The notes: generated from the letters alone by a model not told the origin. Positions 54,392 through 64,000 are shown, counted from the first letter of the stretch. The stretch: 64,000 nucleotides of DNA from Theileria orientalis strain Shintoku (GCF_000740895.1 NC_025261.1:124001-188000), one strand, 5' to 3'. A program made the numbers and translations.

Positions 54392-55818
54392 TTACACCAT
54401 TCCAAATGCCGATAATAGAAAGTCGCAGTGATCTTCAGTGTGATGTTCAAGTTTTTTTGGTAAATCGAGCATCCTGAAATACCCATCCTCTCCCCAGTCC
54501 TTCCCCCAAGAGTTCTTAACGATCCAATAGTTTACTTTTTTTTCTTTGTCGTACCCATGGCCAACCACAAGTACTGAATGTCCGTAACTTTTTCCACAGT
54601 CTGAATTAAATATGCCCTTTCCATAAAGTTTGAAATCCATGTTAGTGTTCATTGAAGTCACAAAGGGTCCATTTGTTTTCAGGAATTCCAGAGCCGTATC
54701 TCTTGTTAAATGTTTTATATCCTTAACCCCCGATTCTGTTTCACAACCTTTTGTGTCACATTTGCCCTTTTTTTCTTTATATTTGTAGCTTGTTTCTGTA
54801 CACATCTTACTATCCTTTATGTACTCTAATGCCAGTCTGTGGCTTCCTCCGCTGCAATCAAACGCACTTAGGGAGCAATCCAGGGTTTGCTGATAGCTAA
54901 ACGCAACTAGTTTGTCCTTTTTAATCGCGTTGAATGAAGTAAACATATCTGTGGCTGCTATAGCCCAGCAGGAGCCACACCTTCCTTGAGCTATAACTTC
55001 TGAAACAGCCCCTCTCTTTCTCCAGTCTATGTGTATATCTTGGTTACTTAAGTCTTCAGCTCCTCCAGCTGAGCTTGATAAAATTTCTTTACTTTTTTTA
55101 CTTTTTACTGTGGATAGTTTCTCTTCATCATCTGACGTTTCTGCAAACCAGTTATATTCCATGTCGTACAATCTATTTGGATCTAAACAAGTTATTAATA
55201 TCATTTTCATAAATTATGTTAGTATCTAGCTGTTTTTTAATTATAATGATATAACTAACCTTTATTATGCTTCTCTATTTTTTCCCAATTCGTTCTGAAA
55301 ATGGTGTACCTTTTTTTAAAATCATCTTTATTTTTGTAAGATATGTCATACTTATCCACCATTTCATTGTGTTTCATTATAGCTTCAAACTCTTTATTTA
55401 AATTTATTGAGTCCTTTCCCTCTAACATTTTCGATATCACTCTAAGCTTCCAATCATGTACGTATTTGTAGGTTGATTTACAACCATCAACGCTACAACT
55501 TTTAGTTTTGCTCTCAATGATTTCAATATCTTTATTTATAGCGTAGTACTTCAACTTGTTGTATATAAATCTGTTATTTAGGAATCCGGATTCCTTGATA
55601 TCCAAATGGGCTGCAAATTCTGCATAAGCTTTATCCCTTAATTTTTGTGCAATGTAACCTTTAAGGTAATAAATGTAGAACAATGTAAGAAATACGGATA
55701 AAAATATCAAAACAGAGGCAACGATTGTTGATATTACGATCACTTTTCTTCTCCTTCCGTTCGGAGGATGGTGGTAGTATGAGGATCCAAGAGTATATTC
55801 GTCCATTATCAGTGTCAA
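54392..55818 (-). CDS. Membrane-anchored papain-family cysteine protease 3
   Basis: Two exons (55818-55260, 55182-54392) join in phase to 449 residues. The first ten codons (MTLIMDEYTL) equal those of protease 2; then a type II anchor (VIVISTIVASVLIFLSVFLT) and a propeptide ending FRTNWEKIEKHNKGDP. The mature domain has HIDWRKRG, AQGRCGSCWAI (Gln, Cys), GHSVLVVGHGY (His) and VKNSWGKDWGEDGYF (Asn). It lacks the long charged stem of protease 2. The second exon is 791 nt, exactly as in proteases 2 and 4. No inactivating change seen. Confidence 0.94.
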
Positions 55819-56076
55819 TTCACAAGTGTATTATAATGGTTAGACAATTCGATGTTTGTGTTACAAATAGGATTATTTTTACAAAATGTGTATACAACTA
55901 TGTATGTGTATATTAAAACTGTAATATTAGTTGAAATTAATGTTATAAAAATTTATAAACAGTAGAGTATGAAGTGTTAAATATTAATATTATGTACTAG
56001 GGAATGCTGGTTATTAATGTACTTGAAAAATAAAAAAAGTACAGGAGGCGTATACAAAGTAAATAGTTGAACAATA
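55789..56076. repeat. 288-bp identical block, copy 2
   Basis: Second copy of the block at 53796-54083, covering the first codons and 5' flank of protease 3. Similarity with scattered mismatches continues to about 56263. Confidence 0.9.
56017..56034 (-). promoter_or_regulatory. Conserved 18-nt upstream element, copy 2 (protease 3)
   Basis: Same 18-nt minus-strand element as upstream of protease 2, about 200 nt from the ATG. It lies inside the duplicated block, so this copy alone is not independent evidence of selection. Confidence 0.4.
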
Positions 56077-56369
56077 ATTATATTTAGATTCTATCATTTT
56101 TTAAAACGACTTATTTATTATTATATTTTTTAAATGTGTTTTAAATCTGATATGTATTTTAATTGTTTGATATTAATATAATGTGAAATATAGTGAATCC
56201 CTACAAGTACACACACCGATCAAGATATAACACACAAAACTACCAACCTTCCAAATGTCTAACCTATATATGTAGAGCTATCATATTATTTATATTACTT
56301 TAATACTCATTATTTTTTCCATTTTTACTTTTGGATCTAATCCATCCTGATTTATAGTGGTTTTTCCAT

Positions 56370-57946
56370 TTATTCTATACCGTAACTTTGCAATGTGAAA
56401 TCACAATGATATCTTTTCACATTACCATCCATTTTAGAAGAGTCAATAATTCTGAAATACCCATCCTCTCCCCAGTCCTTGCCCCAAGAGTTCTTAACGA
56501 TCCAGTAGTCCACCTTCTTCTTTGTGTCGTGACCGTGGCCTACCACAACGATTGAGTGTCCTCTTCCGTTTTCGCAGCTTCCGTCATATATTCCGTCGTC
56601 GTACAGCAGGAAACTTGTGTTCGTTTCAAAGGACGTTAGGAACGGTCCCTTCTCTTTCAGATATTCCAAAGATTCGTCGTGGTTCATTCTCTTGATTTTC
56701 TCGATTTCGCTACTCAATTTACAATCTCTTACATCGCAGGTGTCCATATGTCCTTTATATTCCTTTTCTGAGTTCAGACAGATTTTGTTTTTTTTAATAT
56801 ATTCTAGAGCTTTCCCGTGGTTTCCTCCTCTTTGGCATGTGAAGCTTCTGTCTGTGCAGTCCAACACTTGTTGGTAACTCATTTCAAACTGGCTGCCCTT
56901 TTTAATCATCATGAACGAGTTGAACATGTCTGTTGCCGCTATTGCCCAGCATGATCCGCATCCTCCTTGAGCTATAACGTCTGTAACTGCATCCTTTTTT
57001 CTCCAGTCTACATCTATTACTTGATCAAAATCTTCGATAACCCCTGCGGTCTTCGGTACTGTAAAAAGCGGATTCTTAATTGGATAATACGTCATATCCC
57101 CAAAGTCTTCTGCATACGCTGCGAACATGTTTAGCTTCATATCGTATAGTCTTTTCGGGTCTATACATTTATTAATACTCAATATAAACAATAAGCACAC
57201 GTATAGGCACACTTAACACACACACACACACATATATATATATAAAACTAACTTTTGTTATGGGTCTCTACTATCTCTATATTTTTTTTGAATATTTTGA
57301 ACGTTTGGTTATACGTCAATACATCCGAGTAGTATTTTCCGTACTGGAGATTGTGCCTGTCGTATTTGATTATTTTATCAAATTCATCTTCTAGCTCAGT
57401 GGGAGACTGAACTTTTAAATCCTCCGACACCGCCTTAAGCTTCCATTCGTGCACGAACTCTCCGTCGTGGGTACCACAATTTCCTGCTGCACATGTTTCA
57501 AAATCTCCTTCGATAATTTCCACCTTTTTGTTTCTTGCAATTTCAACAAAGTGAGTCATTATACTTTCCTTTTTCATGACTTCCACTGGGTTTGCCTTCA
57601 AAATTCTCTTAACTTCTGGCACTATCTTAGGGTCTGGGTCGGGGTCCACGTGAAGCTTTGGAACCACTGGAGGCGGCACTTCAAAATCTTTCGGAGAATC
57701 TGCTTTTATAACTACACTCGGTTGTTCTATTACATTTATTCGTTCCACTAACGGGAGTTGAAGAGGTATTATTTTATCATATTTTTTACTTTTTGGGCCT
57801 TTCACACCAAAAAATATTAGAGTTGATATGATAGACGCTACTAAAATTATGACGACTATTAATGTACCGATGGATAAGCATTTTTTTATTCTACATTTTC
57901 TGGTTTCATTTTGAAAAATTTGCCTTTCTACATCTAGTTCTTTCAT
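56370..57946 (-). CDS. Membrane-anchored papain-family cysteine protease 4
   Basis: Two exons (57946-57253, 57160-56370) join in phase to 494 residues. A cytosolic tail (MKELDVERQIFQNETRKCRI) precedes a type II anchor (SIGTLIVVIILVASIISTLI), a Pro/Val-rich stem (a VPPPVVPKLHVDPDPDPK stretch) and a propeptide ending FKKNIEIVETHNKNP. The mature domain has DVDWRKKDAV, AQGGCGSCWAI (Gln, Cys), GHSIVVVGHGH (His) and VKNSWGKDWGEDGYF (Asn). All catalytic residues are intact. The 92-nt intron contains TA and GT dinucleotide runs. It is the first gene of the array in transcription order. Confidence 0.94.
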
Positions 57947-58106
57947 TTTGAATCAAAAATCTTTAGGTTTCTTCTCCGAACCACTTATTATACACATTAT
58001 AGACTTCACTTGCTATAGTATTTTATTTATACAGAGAACAGTCTTAAATTTTACTAAGACTTTTAGTTTTACAATTTAAATTCATAATTTAAAGGCGTCT
58101 TCTTAA

Positions 58107-58124
58107 ATGTACTTGAAAAATAAA
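58107..58124 (-). promoter_or_regulatory. Conserved 18-nt upstream element, copy 3 (protease 4)
   Basis: The same 18 nt as upstream of proteases 2 and 3, here about 160 nt upstream of the protease 4 ATG and within otherwise dissimilar flanking DNA. This copy makes a regulatory role more plausible than the duplicated pair does. Confidence 0.45.
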
Positions 58125-58489
58125 CCGAGTACTACAGCTCTTGTACCAAATAAATATAGGTTTATAATTGCAATTTAAGCACTTCATTTTTAATTATATT
58201 TATTAAACATATACATTAATATATTTATTTATAAAATGTGTAGTGAATATTATGACAAATTAAATTAAAGTTTACAGAATCCCAATAACAAACTACCGAT
58301 TGTAATTTGAAAGAATCACCATCTTCTATAGTAACTATTCTTTAATTCACACTTTCTTTTATTTTCTGTATATATTTTTTCAAGAAAGTCACTGTTTTAT
58401 CCCATATACTGGGCTTTTATTCATATTTTGGTCATCATCAGGATTCCATGTTAAATCTTTTAATTTATTTAACACATCGATTTATACTC

Positions 58490-58648
58490 TTATTTTCCTA
58501 CAAACTGGTTGTATAAAACAGCAAATATCATCAATCCGCTCATTAGAGAGGTCATTATTGACCCTGCTATTATAATCGTTCTTTTCGTTCTTCCCAGCCT
58601 TGTTTCCTCTTCATATGATGACCCTCTTTCCAACATCATTTGCCTCAT
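58490..58648 (-). CDS. 52-residue membrane protein
   Basis: A short single-exon ORF: MRQMMLERGSSYEEETRLGR, then TKRTIIIAGSIMTSLMSGLM and IFAVLYNQFVGK. A charged N-terminal 24 residues precede one hydrophobic helix of about 22 residues and a short tail. The Met/Gly-rich helix, flanking Lys/Arg and balanced codon use, more GC-rich than the surrounding spacer, argue for a real gene despite its size. The shape resembles small ER or mitochondrial inner-membrane subunits, but I do not recognise a family. It is on the same strand as, and upstream of, the protease array. Confidence 0.55.
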   Translation of the reverse strand: MRQMMLERGSSYEEETRLGRTKRTIIIAGSIMTSLMSGLMIFAVLYNQFVGK

Positions 58649-59366
58649 TGTCTAAAACTCTTATTGCGCTATTTTACAAAAAATATGGTCACGATTTAGA
58701 GGTGGTATTTTTCAAATATTTTTGTTTACGTTTTAGAGAATATTGACCTTTCCAAGTTCTGACAATATTGTGTTGTTTTAATGTGTTATATATTGTACAA
58801 AAATTATTTTTTAGTCTCTACGCTTGTTGTGCAAATGTACGCGAAAATTTTCATGTACACAACGCAAGATGCTGAAACACCCAATTGAGAAATGAAACAC
58901 GATTATTTTACGCACATATATATTATATGCTTATACTCAATCTCTATGACAATCTTATTTTGACTTGTGGATGTTATATTGACTAAATGTGTTTACATGA
59001 TTTCAACACATTGAACGCAAAGATGTATTTTACCAATCACGAATGCTTATATACATATATATATATTTCCATAGTTAGAATTAAATATTCTATTGGCCTC
59101 ACTATTTATGTTTCAAATTGATTCTATAGATGTGTCCTTGTTATAATCCACGATTATAAGTCTTTCTTTTTCATAGGCATTAGAAGGCGTTGTTATGTTA
59201 TTTATATTATAGGTAGTCTTCAACTTTATCCTTCCATCGATTTTACTTCATTTTATCTGGGTGCTTTTTACTCTCGTTGTGTACCCTATACACATTTTTC
59301 CAATAGTACAGCTTACCGTAACGATGTTCATTTTATTTTGAAAATTGTTTTATTCATTGCCCACAT
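58649..59366. other. 0.7-kb AT-rich spacer
   Basis: AT-rich DNA with a TA dinucleotide run near 59056-59068 and no supportable ORF or RNA gene. Confidence 0.4.
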
Positions 59367-59830
59367 TTATAAAATAAATGTATTTAAACTAGTATATTTG
59401 TTTTTTAACACAAAGTATTTTACACTTTTTACACTTTCTATTTGTACTTTTAGTTTTATCGCATATTTTTCATCATGGGTTTCTTTAACAGTCGATCCAA
59501 GAGTATTTTCACCCTTTTTACATTCTAATTTTATTTTTAGCTTTACTGGTCATTTTTCTTTTTTTTCTTTTTTTCTGCCTTTGTACCAGTAAACCTTGGA
59601 ATTATTTCTGGTATTTACTTTTCTTTTTAATTTTTTATTTAGGGTTGTTCTAACTGCCATTTCTGCTTTATTATTTTTGGTCGACTTACTTTTTGTTTCC
59701 ACCAATAATATTGTTTTTGACCCTTTTTACAGGTTCGTTTTCTTCTTTTCACTTTATTTTTTAGCAACTGGGAATCTAATATGAGTTGTAAGAAATATGC
59801 ATAGACGTGTAACATTTATTTTAATGAGAT
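59367..59830 (-). CDS. Possible small multi-exon gene, unresolved
   Basis: Read on the minus strand, this very A-rich interval contains a chain of short open segments with GT-AG boundaries that keep phase: NNIIGGNKNRNGK, then IIPRFT, then VKLKIKLECKKGENTLG running on to a stop at 59367 (YTSLNTFIL). Inferred introns of 24, about 49 and 42 nt match the local norm. A possible signal-like start is at about 59826 (MLHVYAYFLQLILDS), but I could not connect it in frame. Plus-strand open frames here are Phe-rich artefacts of T-runs. Existence and boundaries are tentative. Confidence 0.3.
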
Positions 59831-59852
59831 TACTTCACTCGTACGTGGCTAT

Positions 59853-60947
59853 TTATCCGAAGCACAGGTCCTGTCTCACCGGCACAAATAGTTTATACGA
59901 CTTCAGCGCTACGTTTAGGTCTCTTTTTCCCACTCGGTACTGCTGTTGTTTCTGTGACAGTATTATTTGTCTCTTTTCCGACTTTTTCTTAAACTTGAAG
60001 TTGTCCTCCTTTTTCTTTAGTGAGAAGGGGTTCCTCAGCACCAGGTTCTGCTTATACACGTACGACAGTTCTCTGTGCACTGCTTCCTTTCCGTTTGGCA
60101 GGCTCAGGTTTCCGTTTTCCATTATGTAAGCTCTTTTTATTCCGTATGTTGTCAATAAATCTTCCACTCTGGTCGGCGAACTTGTTGTTGAGAACAAGTC
60201 CTCCCATTCTTCTTCTTCGTCTTCTGCGTTAGAGGGTGTTAAATCTGTGTTTGTTTTTGGTGTGCTACTACTTTCCATTATCAGGTTTACGTACGAGTTT
60301 ACAAAGTCGTAGTAGCTGCTTATTTGATCAAATTTGTCGTCGTTGATCTTGTGATGTTGCTTCGCCTCCATGTGATGCAACGTTGCGTACTGGTCCGAGA
60401 ATAGTCTGTCGCAATACAGGCACGTGTTTTCTTCGTAGATCTTTCTGTGTATGTGTCTCAGGAGCCCTTCCAGGTCCGCTATGTACTCCTTCTCCGGCAG
60501 AAAGAAGGTGTAGTGTGTTTCCATGTATTTTACATTCTCCTCTATCGATTTACTTACTACACTATTAAATAAACATCTTTTCGGGTCAAACTCCATGTGC
60601 TTTTGGTACTTTTCTGGGCTCTTTATGCCGTCGGCCCCAGCCTTCGCTTTAAAATCCACTGTTTTGGGGTTGTTTTGTGAATTCTTGCCGGCATTCTTCT
60701 CATTCTTCGCGGAGATCATCTCCTGAAGCTGATTTTTTATTTCTACATAATCGTCGTACGAAATGGGCCCCAATTGCGAATTTTTTCTCTTAATGTTATA
60801 AAGATGCCACTCTGACTTGAAGTGGGCCTTCTGTGACTTGGAATCCTCAAACGTTATGTTACAGGTTAAACACTTTTTTACTTCCTCTGGCTTCGACTGA
60901 GCTAGAGGCTGTTTTGTCTTGACAAACAGAAGATTTGTGGTTGTCAT
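59853..60947 (-). CDS. REI1: REI1/ZNF622-type 60S biogenesis factor
   Basis: Cytosolic pre-60S factor that helps release export factors and probes the polypeptide exit tunnel. Single exon, 364 residues. The first U1-type C2H2 finger is CLTCNITFEDSKSQKAHFKS followed by EWHLYNIKRK; the second is CLYCDRLFSDQYATLHHMEA followed by KQHHKI. Between them lies the REI1 signature region (a HYTFFLPEKEYIADLEGLL stretch). The C-terminus contains VLRNPFSLKKKEDNFKF and a basic tail (RVGKRDLNVALKSYKLFVPV) that in the family inserts into the exit tunnel. All zinc ligands are present. Confidence 0.93.
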   Translation of the reverse strand: MTTTNLLFVKTKQPLAQSKPEEVKKCLTCNITFEDSKSQKAHFKSEWHLYNIKRKNSQLGPISYDDYVEIKNQLQEMISAKNEKNAGKNSQNNPKTVDFKAKAGADGIKSPEKYQKHMEFDPKRCLFNSVVSKSIEENVKYMETHYTFFLPEKEYIADLEGLLRHIHRKIYEENTCLYCDRLFSDQYATLHHMEAKQHHKINDDKFDQISSYYDFVNSYVNLIMESSSTPKTNTDLTPSNAEDEEEEWEDLFSTTSSPTRVEDLLTTYGIKRAYIMENGNLSLPNGKEAVHRELSYVYKQNLVLRNPFSLKKKEDNFKFKKKSEKRQIILSQKQQQYRVGKRDLNVALKSYKLFVPVRQDLCFG

Positions 60948-61143
60948 CTCGACTGTTCAAAATCACATTGCATTTTACCTTTTATCTTTAAATATTATTC
61001 AAAACACCTGTAATTATTTACATATATTCTGTACACTCCGATTCGTTAAAACATTCATTTAAAATTTTTTGCTTGTTTCTTTATGTGGCTGATGTACTTC
61101 TGAGGTTTGTGCATATCGCACTGATACTGTTTAATCTTATTAT
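60948..61143. promoter_or_regulatory. Divergent promoter region (REI1 / RNase D-like)
   Basis: 196 nt of AT-rich DNA between divergent start codons. No other feature seen. Confidence 0.4.
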
Positions 61144-62248
61144 ATGTTCCCTTATGTTTTCGCGCTGGCTCTACTAATTAAACCATACCCTTGTTTTAAT
61201 TTATCCGGTCGTGTTTTCAAAAGGTCTTTTGCTCCCTTTTCTAGGTGTTTTTCTAACACATTGGAATCTTATCCCAGGGTTTCTTTTTCTTTACACATCT
61301 TTTAATTATTTTTAGACTCCTCCTTCTGAGTACGCTTTTTTCACTGGGAACAAGGTTCTCATTGATAACTCCAACCTTTCCGAGTACTCGTCTTCCATTG
61401 ACCATCTCCTTGATACCAGTAAGTTTTTTCCCTTTTTCTTTTTTTTATCTTCTTCCTTCAGAACTCATTGGATTTGACTTGGAACACGTCCCTGATTATT
61501 ACACCTTCGTCAATTCTTCTTCTAGGAAGTGCAAGCCTTCCATTGTTCAGATTTGCGGCGATTCCGTCTGTTTCATTTACCTGCTGTACAAGATCGGCCA
61601 TGTTCCTGAGTCTCTTTCTCGTATTTTAGACAGCAAGGACATGCTGAAGGTACACAATACCCTCTATTCCCTTCTATATACTCTTTAACTTTATGGCCAT
61701 ATCTCTTCATCTTCTACCTATTGTTACCTAATTACTCTAATAAGCTAATTCAATCACGCTAATACGCTAATTCAATCACACTAATACGCTAATTCAATCA
61801 CACTAATACGCTAATTCAATCACACTAATACGCTAATTCAATCACACTAATACGCTAATTCAATCACACTAATACGCTAATTCAATCACACTAATACGCT
61901 AATTCAATCACATTATTTTTACAGGTAGCCCACGGCGCTCCTTCCGACATGCGACTTATGTTTCGTCACTACGGCACTCGTTGCAGAAACTTTGTTGACT
62001 TGATCGACTTGTGCTCTCGAAACAACATTTCTCCTGCCAGCTTAAAAAACGCCACTGAGTCCGTCTTAAAGTTGAAGCTGTGCAAGAAGCAGCAGTGTTC
62101 CAACTGGGAGGCTGAGGAACTAAACAGCGACCAGATCTCCTACGCCTCCACTGACGCTTGGGTTGCCAGGGAAATATTCCTCAGACTAGGTCCATCCAAA
62201 CTAAACCGTTTATTTGTCAATAGTGACGGCGATATTGAGACTGAATAG
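61144..62248 (+). CDS. RNase D-like 3'-5' exonuclease with N-terminal leader
   Basis: Four exons (61144-61278, 61316-61418, 61462-61649, 61925-62248) join in phase to about 249 residues. The domain is DnaQ/RNase D type: LIGFDLEHVP (Exo I, Asp-x-Glu), KVAHGAPSDMRLMFRHYG (Exo II, Asp), and SYASTDAWVARE (Exo III, Asp with upstream Tyr). All four acidic metal ligands are present. No HRDC domain follows. Exon 1 supplies a hydrophobic then Arg/Ser/Phe-rich leader (MFPYVFALALLIKPYPCFN, GRVFKRSFAPFSRCFS), suggesting an organelle, apicoplast or mitochondrion. It probably trims structured RNA. The third intron is 275 nt and holds a minisatellite. Confidence 0.82.
61744..61911. repeat. 22-bp minisatellite in RNase D-like intron 3
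   Basis: Eight tandem copies of GCTAATTCAATCACACTAAT plus AC, starting every 22 nt from 61744 to 61898. Most are perfect; the first and last vary. It lies wholly within an intron. Confidence 0.95.
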
Positions 62249-62473
62249 TCTTTTTTTAAATTATCGTAATTTATGTTCATTAATCTCTTATCAATTACCT
62301 GACTGCTTTTTGTTAATTACTTACCTACTGCTCCTTTCCTTTTCACTGTTGTTACTTTCATATCGACTTAAGCTTATTTATTATTTTACGCTCATGTTCC
62401 TTCACCAACTTCTTAAAGTATTTCCTACACATTTATTTGTTTATTTATATTTTTTTGTATGTATATTAACTTT
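62249..62473. other. Convergent 3' spacer
   Basis: 225 nt of T-rich DNA between the stop codons of the RNase D-like and helicase-C-like genes. No gene seen. Confidence 0.4.
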
Positions 62474-63807
62474 TCAGTACCTTCTTGTTATTGGCGATGA
62501 CAGGTATGACCTCTTAATTAGTCTCTTAACTTTGTTCATGTGCGACGTGAACTTTTTGTACTTGACCACTGGTGTAAGTCCCGATAGCGACACTTCGTTC
62601 AACGACTCTATTACGTATCCGTTTTTACATATGTTCACTGAGTTATACACTACTCCGTTTTCGTTCAGGTACTTCATCACCGATTCTCTGGATTTAAAGA
62701 CCTTGAACTTCGGGTCGTACACCAAATACTGCTTCTTCTTCACACTCTTGTGCTTATAGTGTATCATGTAGAGTAGTGACGCCAGCACACTAAAAGTTTA
62801 TATAACATTTCTGGTATTTTTACCTTTTTTCATCAGATTTATTTACCAACTCATTTCCTTCTTTCCTTGTCAATGTGTCAATAATCCTTTGGTCATAATG
62901 CTTAACGTTGCACTTTTTATCCAAGCTACTTTCTCTCTTTTCTACCGATTCCTCCAATTTACTCTTCAAATGTTCCTCTACGTGTCATCAATTTACTTAT
63001 TCTCCTAACTCACCTATTTGATTCAGGAATGCGTCGACGACACTCTGGTTTGAAGGCATCTGCCATTCGTGGACCACCACGTTAAAATAGTTTTGCAGTT
63101 GTGCCATGTACAACTTTCCGGTGTTTCCGTAAAAAAACAAGTTTACCTTCCTCGCGACCAGCCTCTTCACAAAAATCTCCAGTGTGTTTGGCAGATCATA
63201 GTGTACTATCAGATCAATGTTTGGAATCTTCGTGACCATTCCGTCCGATAACAGCAATATTTTACCACCCTTTCTGTGACACTTGTTACACACTTGTTTT
63301 AAACACACCTGAATACTCTTTTAAATTGCTTCTGATACGCTTTATTTGATGGATACTCCTGAATTCTGCATTTTTTTCAATCATTCCTGGAACTTACATT
63401 TTCGACGATTTTAGGACTTGATTTGCTCTATATCCGTTTGCATATATACACACCTTATAATTCGGCCACTTGTTGAATATATGCGATAGTGATTGGTGCA
63501 ATACATCGAGTTTCACACCTTCGTTTGGAACGAAGATTCCATAGTTCATCACATCTACGAAACACCTTTTTTCCCGAAAGATTCCTCACTTACTTGATTT
63601 GGAAAGTTTTCCACTGGCATCTGAATAAATTGCATGGGTGATAAGTCTATTTTTTGACATACCTATGTGATTTTGTATGGTAAGCTTTGAATAGTCTGTT
63701 CTGGTCTCGTTGAACGTTTTACTTGGACTAAAAAATCCAATTTTTGTTTTAAATCTACTATTATACAATCTAGATAAATTTACTCTAGTCAGTTTCAAAA
63801 AATTCAT
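62474..63807 (-). CDS. Degenerate helicase-C domain protein, mitochondrial-type leader
   Basis: A multi-exon minus-strand gene. Exon 1 starts MNFLKLTRVNLSRLYNSRFK, a basic leader typical of mitochondrial import. After several short exons comes a helicase C-terminal segment: GKILLLSDGMVTKIPNIDLI, then VHYDLPNTLEIFVKRLVARK, which aligns with the DEAD-box pattern 'TDVAARGLDIP-VD-VI-YD-P-----Y-HR-GR--R'. The HRxGRxxR arginine finger is replaced by KRLVARK, and no Walker A or DEAD core fits in the 1.3-kb gene. The C-terminal exons (with YLVYDPKFKVFKSRESVMKY) are unfamiliar. It looks like a helicase-derived protein without ATPase function. Splice junctions between 63310 and 63600 are uncertain. Confidence 0.6.
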
Positions 63808-63908
63808 TTTGGTGTTAGATATTTACGCTTTGTAATCCCTACTAATTTATGGGTATGAAATTTATTATTATTTATTTTTTTAATGTACAATATTACTTTG
63901 ATTGACTA

Positions 63909-64000
63909 TGCTTAAATCACACTTAATTAGTGCTGGGTTATCCTTCTCTAATTACATTCAGGGTGCTATTTTGGAGGAGCCCAGGAGCGACTTTACTACA
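63909..64000 (+). CDS. 5' end of a further gene (truncated by window)
   Basis: From ATG at 63909 a frame stays open to the window edge: MLKSHLISAGLSFSNYIQ, then GAILEEPRSDFTT. The composition shifts to GC-rich coding-like sequence after 63960. An acceptor-like TTCAG at 63956-63960 means the first part could be an intron instead. The 101 nt between this and the helicase-C-like gene would be a divergent promoter. Product unknown. Confidence 0.5.

Noticed and set aside
59338..59784. Two Phe/Leu-rich plus-strand open frames
   Set aside because: Translations of T-runs; polyphenylalanine-like composition and no start context argue against coding.
61744..61911. Regular short repeats resembling a CRISPR array
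   Set aside because: Units are directly tandem with no spacers, lie in a eukaryotic intron, and no cas genes are present; it is a minisatellite.

Overview
The window is nuclear DNA from a piroplasmid apicomplexan, most likely a Theileria species. The evidence is an isoprenoid-pathway DXR with an apicoplast-type leader, a FAINT-like secreted protein, a tandem array of membrane-anchored papain-family proteases, very short GT-AG introns (mostly 24-45 nt) and densely packed genes on both strands. Exons of mixed base composition (GC-rich in DXR, VPS18, SNAPC3 and many ribosomal genes, AT-rich in the lineage-specific genes) fit a moderate-GC Theileria such as the T. orientalis group better than T. 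parva or T. annulata. That species guess is inference. Most genes had to be rebuilt from several exons; I checked splice phases wherever I state exon boundaries.

Layout. 0.4-5 kb (+): a secreted, possibly apicoplast-targeted protein, a THUMP/RlmL-type RNA methyltransferase, and DXR. 5-12.9 kb: an unknown Cys-motif protein (-), VPS18 (+), a Myb/SANT-like protein (-) and SNAPC3 (+). 13.3-20.7 kb: eL27 (+), a tepsin/epsin-like vesicle-coat protein (-), an unknown protein (-), tRNA-Ala(CGC) (+), eL29 (+), tRNA-Ala(TGC) (-) and exosome RRP4 (+). 21.2-24.5 kb: uL18/RPL5 (-) and eL8/RPL7A (+), flanked by structured non-coding DNA. 24.5-27 kb: an ORF-less, hairpin-rich locus. 27-37.7 kb: a VMA12-like protein (-), LAS1 (+), a CCCH zinc-finger protein (+), PRMT1 (+), eL21 (-), NAC-beta (-) and a WW-domain protein (+). 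37.8-41.8 kb (-): two lineage-specific proteins, one with internal repeats and one FAINT-like. 42-49 kb (-): uL16/RPL10, organellar uL24, RPA1 and a mitochondrial-type DnaJ. 49.1-58.7 kb (-): four intact cysteine proteases in tandem, bracketed by two small membrane proteins. 59.3-64 kb: an unresolved small gene (-), REI1/ZNF622 (-), a leader-bearing RNase D-like exonuclease (+), a degenerate helicase-C protein (-) and the start of a further gene (+).

Functionally the window is rich in ribosome production: six cytosolic ribosomal proteins, one organellar ribosomal protein, REI1, LAS1, RRP4 and an rRNA-methyltransferase-like protein, together with SNAPC3 for snRNA transcription and two tRNA genes. 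The most unusual parts are the protease array, with a 288-bp identical 5' block and a shared 18-nt upstream element; the hairpin-rich ORF-less loci near 21.0, 23.4 and 24.8-26.8 kb, which probably encode unrecognised structured RNAs; and a helicase-C-only protein lacking a DEAD core.
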